NCBI GenBank assembly: GCA_002360455.1
Contig: DEQQ01000095.1
Coordinates: 1-64,000, forward strand
Direction: 5' to 3'
Origin: Saprospiraceae bacterium UBA3362
Lineage (GTDB): Bacteria; Bacteroidota; Bacteroidia; Chitinophagales; Saprospiraceae
Length of the DNA: 64,000 nt
In this document: positions 34,701-43,883 of the stretch, piece after piece
How positions within the stretch are numbered: position 1 is the first letter of the stretch
Layout of the letters: the number at the start of each line of letters is the position of its first letter
The notes under the pieces: generated by a model
What the model was told of the DNA's origin: nothing
Seen by the model: the letters and a program-made list of their open reading frames with translations, nothing else
Database searches by the model: none
Translations under genes and position numbers: made by a program

Positions 34701-35272
34701 CAATTTTTTACTTTTAAATTATTAGCTTGATTGATTTTGACGGCAACCATATCGTTTACGGCAGTAAGAGTGTTGTCGTCTTGAAAAGAACAATAGTTCA
34801 ATTCACATCGATCTGCATTGACTGTGGCAGATCCAAAGCTGATGATGTGATCTGCCGCATTCACATAGCGCATTTCTTTAAATATGATCCCGGAAATTTT
34901 TACCTGTGATGCCTGCACATTGAGGTAAGAAGCCTGCATGAGATCTAAAAAATTGAACTCTACAACCAAATTGCCTAAAGATCCATTCTGTGTTTCACCT
35001 GCGATTTCCAAATTATTCTGTGTTATATCCGGAAGTGCAGAGGTGGGCAAAATTATTTGTGTTCCGGCACCCGGAATTGCAAAAACGATTTTGCTAGCAA
35101 GTCCGTCCGTATTAGCCGCGATTATCGCTTCTCTCAAACTGCAATGAACTCCGTCACATTTGCCATCATTCACGTCATTAGTGGAGTTTACAGTATAAGT
35201 GGTTTGGGCCTCAAGCCCTGCACAGATTACCAAAAACACCAACAAACTATGAATTAACCTGATTAAGCTCAT
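31739..35272 (-). CDS. Giant cell-surface protein: beta-helix, eight CDS-repeats, SprB-like repeat, T9SS type B domain
   Basis: I choose the ATG at 35272 (1,177 residues), which starts the signal peptide MSLIRLIHSLLVFLVICAGL; the frame opens at 35347. Order of parts: a right-handed beta-helix (about 25-420; CSLREAIIAANTDG, then many N-rich turns); eight repeats of about 50-60 residues beginning ICxxD and ending CDS plus a beta strand (DNA about 32530-33790); one SprB-like repeat (GGSGQYKISID); a PKD-like unit (YSWDPPLGLSC); and a gliding-type C-terminal domain (VPTVFSPNGDGLNDKF, FDRWGERIYE, GWDG). It is secreted and anchored by type IX secretion and is probably an adhesin. Confidence 0.85.
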   Translation of the reverse strand: MSLIRLIHSLLVFLVICAGLEAQTTYTVNSTNDVNDGKCDGVHCSLREAIIAANTDGLASKIVFAIPGAGTQIILPTSALPDITQNNLEIAGETQNGSLGNLVVEFNFLDLMQASYLNVQASQVKISGIIFKEMRYVNAADHIISFGSATVNADRCELNYCSFQDDNTLTAVNDMVAVKINQANNLKVKNCLFGADFARSQITKTFGSVSIESSQAVFTSLIDSCYFVNANRAITCKGGVNTISNSYFGALDTSKTPNFLGPNYGILLEGNNSSNILNNYFYGDTLAVRSIDQGGTLTINNNYFHSCDTVLYFMGSAGVVFSVNNNRAKNGKTFCEANVLGSSEINLTNNNVSDFNLFYNTSINSALSQSLFDGNTINCITQKVVNNIAAGGVIPVPPAISGVNRNAITGTALPNHVVTIYANARRGCLNAVCQGGNQLGTTIANSSGNWSINIPYTNGTTISAYQHLNVGGRSHIYSEFSPCFTCTGPIKLEINPSICEGDSYTYRGKVYTSATPYDSIFVRGNTSVCDSIFIIKIDVAGVSRIERDVQFCYNDTAKLGSLKVYKNKLIDSVTVKSSVGCDSTTIIKGTEVGYFHLVRTICSNDSVRVGNVVFNQNNSSGVVVLANQSYIGCDSTVQVDLSIKNFAEYNLVRTICKNDTIQVGNTKYGAFKLTGTEVLPGASSTRCDSVINVFLTVANTDGFKTVDLCKGDSVKVENVWFSERNLQSTIKLVSYLNCDSSLTVNVNLLPDATGYFSADICRGDTLRFPDHPGQIFTSGRTTGTLRSANSAINGCDSLTIVTLTVIPDAIGNLDTSVCENKDLNIYGLIFNKQKTTGSLKLPIKSSRNCDSFLTVNVRIIPVSNSIYTQTICQNQSITIGNTVFNAANPSGIISLPNASAARCDSNVTVNISFFPPIQLNFSSEDLLCNKINTGEFNLSSITGGSGQYKISIDNSAPVDYNGNFSRNDLAEGSHTVRILDSKSCDTSFNFTINKVAILSLKLPNDTTIKEGVSVLINPSLNFIASNYSWDPPLGLSCTDCSNPTASPDQTTTYTLTAQDENGCEVKDQMTINVIVDQSDVYVPTVFSPNGDGLNDKFYPVFKFPLKTEVKYFAIFDRWGERIYEANNLGFNPKGEIYGWDGSFNQNHLNPGVFTYVIKYQAVGEPEKIKAGDITLLK

Positions 35273-35403
35273 TTTACCTAGAATTATATGCAAAGATGAT
35301 TTAAAATACCGAAATGATGCTTGGGGTTTTACCCCAATTTTCAACATTGAAATGCCACAATCATTCCAATTCAGCTTAAAAATAAAGTTTTTTTTCGAAT
35401 TCT

Positions 35404-36279
35404 TTATAAATGACGCTCAGCGTGATAGCTCGATCTGACCAATGGTCCACTTTCAACAAACTGAAAACCTTTAGCCATACCCTGCTCTTTGTACCATGCA
35501 AAAAGTTCAGGATGAATAAATTCTGCAACCTCAAGATGCATTTTGGTGGGCTGTAAATATTGGCCCAACGTGAGCACGTCGCAGCCATGAGAAATCAATT
35601 GATCCATGGCCTCCAAGACCTCGTCTTTGGTCTCCCCAAGACCCAACATGATTCCGGTTTTAGTTCGTTTTCCAAGTTCTTTGGTCCGCTTGATTTGCTC
35701 CAAACTGCGATCAAATTTTGCCTGTGGCCTGACCAACCTGTACAGCCTCGGCACTGTTTCCATATTATGGGATACAACCTCCTGTCCTCCTTCTACCATC
35801 CGATATAGTGCATCCCAATTGGATTTAACATCGGGGATGAGAGTTTCTATTGTCGTTTTTGGGCTTGTTTTTTTTACTTGAACTACCGTTTGATACCATA
35901 TTTCGGCCCCTCTGTCAGGCAGCTCATCTCTATTGACCGAAGTGATCACTGCATGCTTCACCTGCATTAGTCCAATGGCTTCAGCAACTCTTCTAGGTTC
36001 GTCAAGATCATAAATCGGAGGTCTGCCGGTTTTTACAGCACAAAAACTGCAAGATCTTGTACACACATCACCCAAAATCATAAATGTAGCTGTCCCTGCA
36101 CCCCAACATTCTCCCATATTGGGGCAGTTCCCACTCTGACAGATGGTGTGTAGCTTGTATTCATCGACCAATGATCTGACTTTTCTATACTCTTCGCCTA
36201 TAGGGAGTTTCACCCTCAGCCAGTCCGGCTTGCGCTTGGGGGAAGAAGAATCAACAGAAACAACAGGTAGGTCTAACAT
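35404..36279 (-). CDS. lipA: Lipoyl synthase
   Basis: 291 residues. Radical SAM enzyme inserting two sulfurs into octanoyl groups on lipoyl proteins. Both clusters are visible: the auxiliary cluster Cys47, Cys52, Cys58 (CQSGNCPNMGEC) and the radical SAM cluster Cys73, Cys77, Cys80 (CTRSCSFC). The serine near the C-terminus that ligates the auxiliary cluster is present (GPLVRSSYHA). Its ATG shares one base with the stop of the upstream gene, so translation is coupled. Confidence 0.95.
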   Translation of the reverse strand: MLDLPVVSVDSSSPKRKPDWLRVKLPIGEEYRKVRSLVDEYKLHTICQSGNCPNMGECWGAGTATFMILGDVCTRSCSFCAVKTGRPPIYDLDEPRRVAEAIGLMQVKHAVITSVNRDELPDRGAEIWYQTVVQVKKTSPKTTIETLIPDVKSNWDALYRMVEGGQEVVSHNMETVPRLYRLVRPQAKFDRSLEQIKRTKELGKRTKTGIMLGLGETKDEVLEAMDQLISHGCDVLTLGQYLQPTKMHLEVAEFIHPELFAWYKEQGMAKGFQFVESGPLVRSSYHAERHL

Positions 36280-37067
36280 TATTGATTTGACTTGGTATAT
36301 CTTTTACCGAACTGAATTTGAGCATAAAAGTTCAGAAAAAACTGCTTGTTGCTGTCGGTAGCAAGAATAGGGAGGCGTTTTGTAAATACGTCCAATTGGA
36401 TTCCGATATCCAAAGATTTCACCATTTTCTCAAAGGCTCCGGGATCTATTTTGACAGCAATCCGCCCAAAAGCTCCGGGTACAAATTTACTCTCCAACAT
36501 CCCTTTCCAAAAACTGGAAGTGCCCTGTATATGATTAATGTCCAAAAATTCATGTTCTGTCTCCTCAGAAAATTTTATTTCTTTTGTCGCCAATGTTCCG
36601 TCATGTTCATCAAGAACTACGATATAATAAGGTTTTAACATGGCCAAACTTGCACCGGCCTCCATACTAATCCCGACAGCCACACCTTTGGAGCGCGCTT
36701 TTTCCGAAAAATAAATCAATTGTCCTTTCCCAAAACGAGCTAAAAACAAAGAGTTTTGCTTCCCATAAATAAAACTGCCCAAGGCCAAGCCTGAGCCTGC
36801 ACCATCGTTGCTTACTTTGGTTTCTTTGGGGTGTCGCATCATTCCAATGTCCCAGTGAGTCCAGTTCGTTTTATAATAACTTTGGATTCTTCCTAAATTC
36901 ATTCCTGCAAAAAAACCATGATTTTGTAGGGCAAGTAAAAAAGACCTTTCTCGTTTGTAAATCACTCCTTTCCTCACCGATTGATTCAGATTATAGCCCT
37001 GACCCTGTGCCTGAGTCATACCCAAACAGCCTATGATCACAAACCAAATCTTCCAAAATTTTTGCAT
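36279..37067 (-). CDS. Secreted protein of unknown function, likely outer-membrane
   Basis: The ATG at 37067 (262 residues) starts a clean signal peptide (MQKFWKIWFVIIGCLGMTQAQ); the frame opens at 37103. The mature protein alternates short strands (SFLLALQNHGFFAGMNLG, GLALGSFIYGKQNSLFLARFG) and ends KQFFLNFYAQIQFGKRY, suggesting a small beta-barrel. I recall bacteroidete proteins of this kind next to lipA, but no function is known. A -7 box lies 50 bp upstream and repeat copy B lies just beyond it. Confidence 0.65.
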   Translation of the reverse strand: MQKFWKIWFVIIGCLGMTQAQGQGYNLNQSVRKGVIYKRERSFLLALQNHGFFAGMNLGRIQSYYKTNWTHWDIGMMRHPKETKVSNDGAGSGLALGSFIYGKQNSLFLARFGKGQLIYFSEKARSKGVAVGISMEAGASLAMLKPYYIVVLDEHDGTLATKEIKFSEETEHEFLDINHIQGTSSFWKGMLESKFVPGAFGRIAVKIDPGAFEKMVKSLDIGIQLDVFTKRLPILATDSNKQFFLNFYAQIQFGKRYTKSNQ

Positions 37068-37116
37068 CAGCTCACAAACATAATAAATTATTTCGAAATC
37101 CAATTTTTAGTTGCAA

Positions 37117-37124
37117 CAAATTTA
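37117..37124 (-). promoter_or_regulatory. -7 box of the outer-membrane protein-lipA operon
   Basis: TAAATTTG on the minus strand. The -33 region carries ATTG about 20 bp upstream, close to repeat copy B. Confidence 0.5.
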
Positions 37125-37148
37125 AAATGTTGTCCAAATTCTCAATTT

Positions 37149-37239
37149 GGGCGTGCCCCCGCCAGCGGGGTCGGGCTATCCGTTACAAGTCCTCAGTCAC
37201 TTCGCTCCTTCCGGTCTTTCCACTTCTATCCCTCACGCA
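37149..37239 (+). repeat. Structured interspersed element, copy B
   Basis: 91 bp, starting GGGCGTGCCCCC and ending CCCTCACGCA. Compared with copy A it has six substitutions; A to G at position 5 and T to C near the 3' end together keep the GCGTG/CACGC stem. The inner hairpin gains a pair (CCCCGC/GCGGGG). It lies 15 bp from the stop of the fatty acid hydroxylase gene and 25 bp from the -7 box of the next operon. Confidence 0.75.
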
Positions 37240-37254
37240 AACATGGCCATAATA

Positions 37255-38121
37255 TTAGTCTTTTTTTGATTTGAAAGGTTCAAAAACCTGGCTAAAAAAT
37301 CCGGAAGGATATCGTTCCACTTTTTCAAATCCAAGTTTTTCATCCCTGCCGGTGTGAGGCATGTATACCGTTTTAAAAAGATAATCCCAGAGGCTCAAGC
37401 TCAATCCAAAGTTTACTCCATAACTGCCTTTTGGAAGATGCTCGGCATGATGCCAAATATGCATCTGCGGCGAATTAAAAATATACTGCAAAGGCCCCAA
37501 CGGAAGAAAAATATTGGAATGATTCAAATGTCCTATTCCCAATGCTATGATGTGCACAATAAAAAAATCATCAATCCCAAATCCTAACATGGCAAGTGGA
37601 ATGTATTCTATACTCCTATAAACAAAAGTTTCTACAAAATGATATCTCAAATGGGCTGCAAATCCCATCTCCTGCACCGAGTGATGAACTTTGTGAAACT
37701 CCCACAAAGTAGAATTGTAATGGAGCAGCCTATGCACATTCCATTGGATAAAATCTCTTACCACAAACATAATCAGCAATTGCCATCCATACCCTAGATT
37801 TTGAAGTTGAATGGCAACCAAATTTTCAATGCCCAATGAATGTAGCAGTTGATTAAAAAAATGAACAAATACATCAGACAAAGCTTGATATATCACTAGA
37901 GAAAACAAGAAAAAATTGAAAAACATATAAAACAAATCAAGCCAAAAATCTTGACGGAAAGCAGCCTGTTTTCTTCTCCACGGAACAATAAGCTCTAGTG
38001 TCCAACAAAATAAGGACACCCCGATAAGCCAATAAAAATAATTATGCCATGAAGGATTGCTTATTTCATTCCATAAATAGGAAGCATAAGATCGATACGA
38101 ATTTTGAATTAACTCCAACAT
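37255..38121 (-). CDS. Fatty acid hydroxylase / sterol desaturase family membrane protein
   Basis: 288 residues with several membrane helices. It carries the di-iron histidine clusters: HRLLH (130-134), HKVHH (143-147), and later HIWHHAEH, with further His residues near YHFVETF. Such enzymes hydroxylate or desaturate lipids using oxygen. The substrate cannot be told from sequence; in Bacteroidota members act on fatty acids, sphingolipids or carotenoids. It is a lone gene. Confidence 0.85.
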   Translation of the reverse strand: MLELIQNSYRSYASYLWNEISNPSWHNYFYWLIGVSLFCWTLELIVPWRRKQAAFRQDFWLDLFYMFFNFFLFSLVIYQALSDVFVHFFNQLLHSLGIENLVAIQLQNLGYGWQLLIMFVVRDFIQWNVHRLLHYNSTLWEFHKVHHSVQEMGFAAHLRYHFVETFVYRSIEYIPLAMLGFGIDDFFIVHIIALGIGHLNHSNIFLPLGPLQYIFNSPQMHIWHHAEHLPKGSYGVNFGLSLSLWDYLFKTVYMPHTGRDEKLGFEKVERYPSGFFSQVFEPFKSKKD

Positions 38122-38186
38122 AAGTCAATTAACAATTGAGTTTGTTTTGAGTTTATAAAAATCCTCATTTTCCCACAAGCATTGTT

Positions 38187-38194
38187 TACATTTG
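38187..38194 (+). promoter_or_regulatory. -7 box of the S9 peptidase gene
   Basis: TACATTTG, about 70 bp before the ATG at 38266. No convincing -33 element. Confidence 0.4.
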
Positions 38195-38265
38195 TCCACA
38201 ATTTCACTCCATCTGCTCAATAATGTTATTTCATGCACATAAATCAAATAGATAAAACGAAATCC

Positions 38266-40311
38266 ATGAAAACAGTTCAATTTTTTATACTTCTGGTATG
38301 GTCAACAATTCTTGGAGCACAAGAAAAGTCAGTATTCACTCATGAGGATATGTGGAACTTGAAAAGAGTTTCGGCTCCCAAAATTAGTCCCGATGGCAAG
38401 TGGGTTATTTTTGGACTTACGGAACCCTCCTATGATGAAAAAGAACAATTTCAAGATATTTATGTCTGTGCTACCGACGGTTCTTCATCACCAAGAAAAT
38501 TGACCGGAGGGAAAGGGAGTGAATCAGCCTACAGTTGGTCTCCGGATGGAAATTGGATAGCTTTTACCGCCAAAAGAGACGCCGATGAAAAATCGCAGAT
38601 TTATCTTCTCCCCTTTACAAAACCCGGAGAAGCTTTTAGGCTCACTAACTTATCTACCGGAGCAAGCAACCCTCAATGGTCTCCGGACAGTAAACAAATT
38701 TTATTTTCCTCCACGGTTTATCCTCAATGTTTTGCGGACAGTTGCAATAAAAAGAAAATGGAAGAGGAGAAGAAATTAAAATTTAAAGCGCGTATATATG
38801 AGCAATTTCCGATTCGGAGCTGGGATCACTGGTTGGACAATAAACAAACACACTTTTTTATTCAATCACTTTCACCAACAGATACAGCCTATGATGTTTT
38901 ATTCAAAACAGCACTGGGCAATACAGAAAACGTATCCATTGAAGAGGCAGAATGGTCTCCGGACCAACAATCCATTTTACTCACAACAAGTTTGGATGTG
39001 AACGAGACTGCCTACAAAGAAAATTCAAATCATATTTATAAAATTAATCTCAAGGACAGTACAAGTACAGTACTTACCAAAGGAAATTTTGATTACGGGC
39101 AGTTGAGTTTTTCAAAGAATGGAAAAATACTTTATTGCCAACGAGCAACTAACAATACTCAAGACGTCTATGCTCTTCCTAAGTTGATTCAATTTGATTA
39201 TCCGGAGATGACCAATGAAAGACTTATCTTCAATGAGCTGGACAGACCTATTCATGCTGCAAAAATGATAGATGAGGAGCGCATTTATTTTAATGTTGAA
39301 AATGAAGGAAGAGATCAATTGCTGCAGTATAATATCAAGACCAAAGAAGTGGAAATATGGAATAAAAACAGATCCGGTTGTTTTACCAATATGGATGTCT
39401 CCGAAAATAATGATGCCGTCGTAGTTGCAAATTACGAATCTATGAATCATCCTCCGGAAATAGTACGGATTGTTTCAAAAGATTCTGTGTTGAAATTAAC
39501 AAATTTTAATACGGCAAAACTTTCCACCGTTGATTTTGGATCCGTAGAAACTTTTTGGAACAAGAATAAGAAAGGGAGAAATATAAGATCCATGTTGATC
39601 AAACCTTCAAAGTTTGATCCAAATAAAAAATATCCTTTACTTACATTGATGCACGGCGGACCTGCAGGGTCATGGAAAGAAAACTGGTCGTATCGCTGGA
39701 ATTATCATCTTTTAGCCAAGAATGAATACCTTATTTTATTGACAGATTTTACCGGAAGTACAGGATATGGTGAGCAATTTTCTAAAGAAATAAAACTGGA
39801 TCCATTCAAAGGACCCGGAGAAGAAATTTTGGAAGCTGCACAGCAAGCAATCAAAAAGTTTAGCTACATTGATGCTACAAGACAGGCTGCAGCAGGAGCA
39901 AGCTATGGAGGTCATTTGGCCAATTGGATGCAAGCTACAACAAAACATTTTAAATGCTTGATAAGTCATGCCGGACTTGTAAATAGTGTTTCTCAATGGG
40001 GAACTAGTGATGTTGTCATTGGTCGCGAATTTATGAATGGCTCAGTGCCTTGGGCAAACAGCCCTGTATGGAAAGAACAAAATCCTTTTAATTACTCAGC
40101 AAGGTTTCAAACTCCAATGTTGATCACAGTTGGTGAACAAGATTTTAGAGTGCCATTAAATAATTCGATTGAAAATTTTACCATCCACCAACGTCTGAAA
40201 ATTCCATCCAAACTGATTGTATTTCCTGAAGAGAACCATTGGATCTTGAAAGCAGAAAACAGCAGATTTTTTTATAATGAAGTTCATGGTTGGCTGAAAA
40301 AATATTTATAA
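38266..40311 (+). CDS. S9 family (prolyl oligopeptidase-like) secreted peptidase
   Basis: 681 residues from ATG 38266, which starts a signal peptide (MKTVQFFILLVWSTILGAQ); the frame opens at 38233. Residues about 25-400 are a TolB-like propeller (ISPDGKWVIF, YSWSPDGNWIAFTAK, WSPDSKQILFSS). The C-terminal alpha/beta-hydrolase has LMHGGPAGSW, the nucleophile Ser546 in GASYGGH, Asp in VGEQDFRVP and His in EENHWILK, so the triad is complete. It probably degrades peptides in the periplasm. It resembles dipeptidyl- or acylaminoacyl-peptidases. Confidence 0.9.
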   Translation: MKTVQFFILLVWSTILGAQEKSVFTHEDMWNLKRVSAPKISPDGKWVIFGLTEPSYDEKEQFQDIYVCATDGSSSPRKLTGGKGSESAYSWSPDGNWIAFTAKRDADEKSQIYLLPFTKPGEAFRLTNLSTGASNPQWSPDSKQILFSSTVYPQCFADSCNKKKMEEEKKLKFKARIYEQFPIRSWDHWLDNKQTHFFIQSLSPTDTAYDVLFKTALGNTENVSIEEAEWSPDQQSILLTTSLDVNETAYKENSNHIYKINLKDSTSTVLTKGNFDYGQLSFSKNGKILYCQRATNNTQDVYALPKLIQFDYPEMTNERLIFNELDRPIHAAKMIDEERIYFNVENEGRDQLLQYNIKTKEVEIWNKNRSGCFTNMDVSENNDAVVVANYESMNHPPEIVRIVSKDSVLKLTNFNTAKLSTVDFGSVETFWNKNKKGRNIRSMLIKPSKFDPNKKYPLLTLMHGGPAGSWKENWSYRWNYHLLAKNEYLILLTDFTGSTGYGEQFSKEIKLDPFKGPGEEILEAAQQAIKKFSYIDATRQAAAGASYGGHLANWMQATTKHFKCLISHAGLVNSVSQWGTSDVVIGREFMNGSVPWANSPVWKEQNPFNYSARFQTPMLITVGEQDFRVPLNNSIENFTIHQRLKIPSKLIVFPEENHWILKAENSRFFYNEVHGWLKKYL

Positions 40312-40420
40312 GAATGGATCATTTGCATTCTCTAAGAATCAGTCCAAAATGAAAGTCTTTGATTTTATTTAGAGAATAGGAATTTCTTTTTTTTTTGACA
40401 CAATAAATTGTAATCTGTAT

Positions 40421-41485
40421 ATGAAGCTTATTCAATTATTTAGTGTAATCAATTTATTCTTCATAGTAAATGACGCTTGGACGCAAGCAGATTCTACCAA
40501 ATCGTTAAGCTTTAATGCTTATGGCGAACTATACTACAGTTATGATTTTAGTGAACCCTACAATCATGAGAAAGCTCCCTATGTATATAATTACAAGCGG
40601 CACAATGAACTCAATGCAAACCTTTTATTGCTTAGCTCAAAGTACAGAGAAACATCCTTGAGAGCTAACCTTGCATTGATGGCAGGAAACTATGCTCAAT
40701 ATAATTTGGCCTCTGAGGCAGATTGGGCAAAATTTATTTATGAGGCAAATGTGGGAATTAAACTTTCCAAAAAATCAAATCTATGGTTAGATGTTGGTGT
40801 CATGCCTTCTCATATTGGTTTCGAATCTGCAATCGGTGCAGATTGTTGGACCTTGACCAGAAGTATTATGGCAGACAATTCTCCTTATTATGAAACCGGG
40901 CTCAAGTTAGGATATATCAATCGCAATGAAAAATGGATGCTTTCTTTTCTTCTACTCAACGGTTGGCAACAGATCTCCAAAATGGATGCCTCGCAATATC
41001 CTTCTACTGGAATTCAAATCAATTATAAACCAACTTCAAAATTATTACTGAACTACAGTAATTTTTTGGGATCGGTTCAGCCGGATGAGTTCAATTCCTT
41101 AAGAACTTATCATAACGTTTATATACAATATGATCCTTTTTCGAAACTTGGATTCTTAGCCGGTTTTGATATTGGGCAGGATTTGACCAAGGCCGGAACT
41201 TATTCAAACTGGACCACTGCTCTTATTATTGTAAAATATAGTTTTTCAAATCAATGGAGAATAGCAGGAAGAGCTGAGTATTATTTGGACAAGGATAAAT
41301 TGAATACCGCATACAATCCGGGCAAAGGAGTGTACCTTAGATCGCAATCAGTAAACTTAGATTATCAAATTTCAGGGAAATTGTTATGCAGATTTGAAGC
41401 TAAAGCAAACACTTCTTCTTTGGACAAGTTGACTAATCACATTACAAAAGCCATGATAACAGCAGGCTTAAGCTTAAAGATTTAG
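40421..41485 (+). CDS. Outer-membrane beta-barrel porin (Bbp2/OmpL-like)
   Basis: 354 residues with a signal peptide (about 1-21, ending NDAWTQ). The mature part is a long series of alternating amphipathic strands (SFNAYGELYYSYDFSE, NLWLDVGVMPSHIGFESAIG, NWTTALIIVKYSFSNQWRIAGRAEYYLD), ending AMITAGLSLKI. The opening matches putative porins of the bbp2 type. Substrate unknown. It is not obviously cotranscribed with the downstream efflux operon, since the gap is 171 bp. Confidence 0.78.
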   Translation: MKLIQLFSVINLFFIVNDAWTQADSTKSLSFNAYGELYYSYDFSEPYNHEKAPYVYNYKRHNELNANLLLLSSKYRETSLRANLALMAGNYAQYNLASEADWAKFIYEANVGIKLSKKSNLWLDVGVMPSHIGFESAIGADCWTLTRSIMADNSPYYETGLKLGYINRNEKWMLSFLLLNGWQQISKMDASQYPSTGIQINYKPTSKLLLNYSNFLGSVQPDEFNSLRTYHNVYIQYDPFSKLGFLAGFDIGQDLTKAGTYSNWTTALIIVKYSFSNQWRIAGRAEYYLDKDKLNTAYNPGKGVYLRSQSVNLDYQISGKLLCRFEAKANTSSLDKLTNHITKAMITAGLSLKI

Positions 41486-41656
41486 TCCTTATAAACATAA
41501 TTTGTATTTGTCCTTTAACCCCATAGTTTAGCTGCTATTCTGTTGAGTAGAAATTGCTGTGGATTTTTAAGTTTTTATTGAACAAAAAACTTAAAATTAA
41601 GTTTCTATAGTTCTAGTACCTCAATATTTTTTAGAAGATCGGTATTCATTCATACC

Positions 41657-42943
41657 ATGAAATGTTTCAATCAGTTTGCCATCAGAATAATCTGTATTCT
41701 TCAGTTTATTGGTGGTTTATCGTATTCGCAGGAGGCTTATACCTTAGCAGAATTACTCAATAAAGCAGTACAATCTCATCCCACTGCTCAAGCCAAGCAT
41801 CTACTCGATAAACTTCAAAGCTTGCAGGTAAAAAATATTCAAACTAATTTTTGGCCACAGGCAACAATCCAAGCTCAAGCAACATTACAAAACGAGGTTT
41901 CTCATTTTCCAATTCAGTTGCCCAACATTATAGTTCAAGAATTGGCGAAGGATCAGTACCGAGCCATTGCAGATATTCAACAGCTGATATACGATGGAGG
42001 CCTGGTCTCCAATCAAAAAAAAATAGTAGAGGCACAAAGCAATGTGGAACAAGCAAAACTGGAAGTAGAACAATATAAGATCAAAGAAAAAGTGATCCAA
42101 CTTGTTGTACAACGGCACAGTATTCAAGCTCAGTTAGAAACCATTTTATTATTAGGAAAAGATTTGAAAAAAAATCATGATAAAGTTTCTGCCCAAATAA
42201 AATCCGGCCTGATGATTCAAGCTGCATTGTATCAATTGGAAGTAGAAATGATCAAGGCAGATCAGAAAAAAACAGAACTAAATAATTATTCAAAGACATT
42301 GTCAGATGCCATTTCTATACTTACTTATTATCCCATTTTAGCTAATACAAAAATTATCATACCGACCAATGTCGAGAATATCCTGGATAATGAAGATAAA
42401 AGACCAGAACTTAAGTTGTTTGCAGCTCAAGAACATTGGATTGCTAAATCAAAGACAGCTTTGTTTTCAAAAAAAATGCCTAGACTGTCTGCCTTTCTTC
42501 AAGCAGGATATGGGAGGCCGGGATTGAATGTTTTATCCAATTCATTTGATCCTATTTTGTTGGGAGGATTGAGGACACAATGGTCAATAAGTCCTTTTTA
42601 TACTTACAAGAGAGAAAAGGAAATTTGGAACTTGCAATCAGAACAAATTAAGATTCAAAAAAACAGCTTCGACCTACAACAAAATTTGAATAAAACTCAA
42701 TTTCTTAATGAAATTTCCAAGCTCAAGCTTTTAATTGAACAAGATCAAAAAATAATAGAACTGAGAGAAAAAATAAAAAATACAGCAGAGTCACAACTTT
42801 ATTCAGGAGTGCTCACCAGTGCTGAGTTTGTTAGAGAACTTAATGCATTGGATCAAGCAAGGCAGATGCTGATTCTGCATCAATCACAACTTACCGGAAC
42901 TTATATTCTTTATCACAACTCATTGTCCCATGACTTCCGTTAG
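41657..42943 (+). CDS. TolC-family outer-membrane channel
   Basis: 428 residues with a signal peptide (about 1-24). The usual two-fold TolC repeat is present: YTLAELLNKAVQSHP at the start and long coiled-coil helices (QAKLEVEQYKIKEKVIQLVVQ, QNLNKTQFLNEISKLKLLIEQ). It is the outer-membrane exit duct of the efflux system encoded downstream. It overlaps the next gene by 14 bp. Confidence 0.87.
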   Translation: MKCFNQFAIRIICILQFIGGLSYSQEAYTLAELLNKAVQSHPTAQAKHLLDKLQSLQVKNIQTNFWPQATIQAQATLQNEVSHFPIQLPNIIVQELAKDQYRAIADIQQLIYDGGLVSNQKKIVEAQSNVEQAKLEVEQYKIKEKVIQLVVQRHSIQAQLETILLLGKDLKKNHDKVSAQIKSGLMIQAALYQLEVEMIKADQKKTELNNYSKTLSDAISILTYYPILANTKIIIPTNVENILDNEDKRPELKLFAAQEHWIAKSKTALFSKKMPRLSAFLQAGYGRPGLNVLSNSFDPILLGGLRTQWSISPFYTYKREKEIWNLQSEQIKIQKNSFDLQQNLNKTQFLNEISKLKLLIEQDQKIIELREKIKNTAESQLYSGVLTSAEFVRELNALDQARQMLILHQSQLTGTYILYHNSLSHDFR

Positions 42944-43883
42944 ACTTTATTTCTTTTTATTCATTTTGAACTTTATTTCTTGTAAAAAACAAGATTCAAA
43001 ATTTGATGCAACAGGCGTCTTTGAAGCAGAAGAATTTATTGTTTCTGCGGAGACTGCCGGAAAAATAGTGGCAATGAATGTTGATCAAGGGGATCAAATT
43101 GAAAAAGGAATTTTATCTGTTAAAATTGATACCACATCTCTTGGTTTACAATTGGATCAAGTTTTGGCTTCAAAGAAAGCATTGGGTAAAAAAACATTTC
43201 AAGTGGAACCTCAGGTTAGAATGATCCAGGATCAAATCAAAGTGCTTCAAGCTCAACTTTCAAATTTGCAAAAGGAGAAAAACAGATTTGAGGATTTGGT
43301 AAAAGCAGAAGCTGCACCCAAAAAACAATTGGATGATATTATCGCACAAATGGATGTAGCCGCCAAGCAAATTCAGGTAAGTCGACAGCAAATCCTTGTA
43401 CAGCAATCTACAGTCTCTACTCAAAACAGGAGTATTCTGAGTGAAATGGATCCAATCGACAAAAGAGTTGAGCAAATTCAAGATCAGATCCGGCGTTGCT
43501 CTGTGATAAATCCTGTCTCCGGAACAGTACTTACACTATATGCTAAAGAAAATGAAGTTGTAGCTCCCGGCAAAGCCATTTACAAAATTGCTGACCTGCA
43601 AACTATGACATTGAAGGCCTATGTGCAAGGACCGCAACTTAACCAAATTCATATTGGACAAGAAGTTTCTGTTTTTATTGATTCCTCCAATAATCAATAT
43701 CAAGAGTTCAAAGGCAAAATAAAATGGGTGAGTGAAGTGGCAGAATTTACTCCAAAGACCATAATGACTCAAGATGAACGAAACAACTTGGTTTATGCTA
43801 TTAAAGTTGAAGTGCCCAACGAAAAGAAATTGATTAAAATGGGTATGTATGGCGAGTTAAGTTGGAACTCACAAGCTAAATGA
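42930..43883 (+). CDS. HlyD-family membrane fusion lipoprotein
   Basis: 317 residues. The N-terminus is a lipoprotein signal (LNFISC, lipid Cys18). The order is lipoyl-like half (FIVSAETAGKIVAMNVDQGDQ), a long coiled coil (about 85-180), second half (VINPVSGTVLTLYAKENEVV), and a beta-barrel with KMGMYGELSW. It links the ABC transporter to TolC. Its stop overlaps the next start (ATGA). Confidence 0.88.
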   Translation: MTSVRLYFFLFILNFISCKKQDSKFDATGVFEAEEFIVSAETAGKIVAMNVDQGDQIEKGILSVKIDTTSLGLQLDQVLASKKALGKKTFQVEPQVRMIQDQIKVLQAQLSNLQKEKNRFEDLVKAEAAPKKQLDDIIAQMDVAAKQIQVSRQQILVQQSTVSTQNRSILSEMDPIDKRVEQIQDQIRRCSVINPVSGTVLTLYAKENEVVAPGKAIYKIADLQTMTLKAYVQGPQLNQIHIGQEVSVFIDSSNNQYQEFKGKIKWVSEVAEFTPKTIMTQDERNNLVYAIKVEVPNEKKLIKMGMYGELSWNSQAK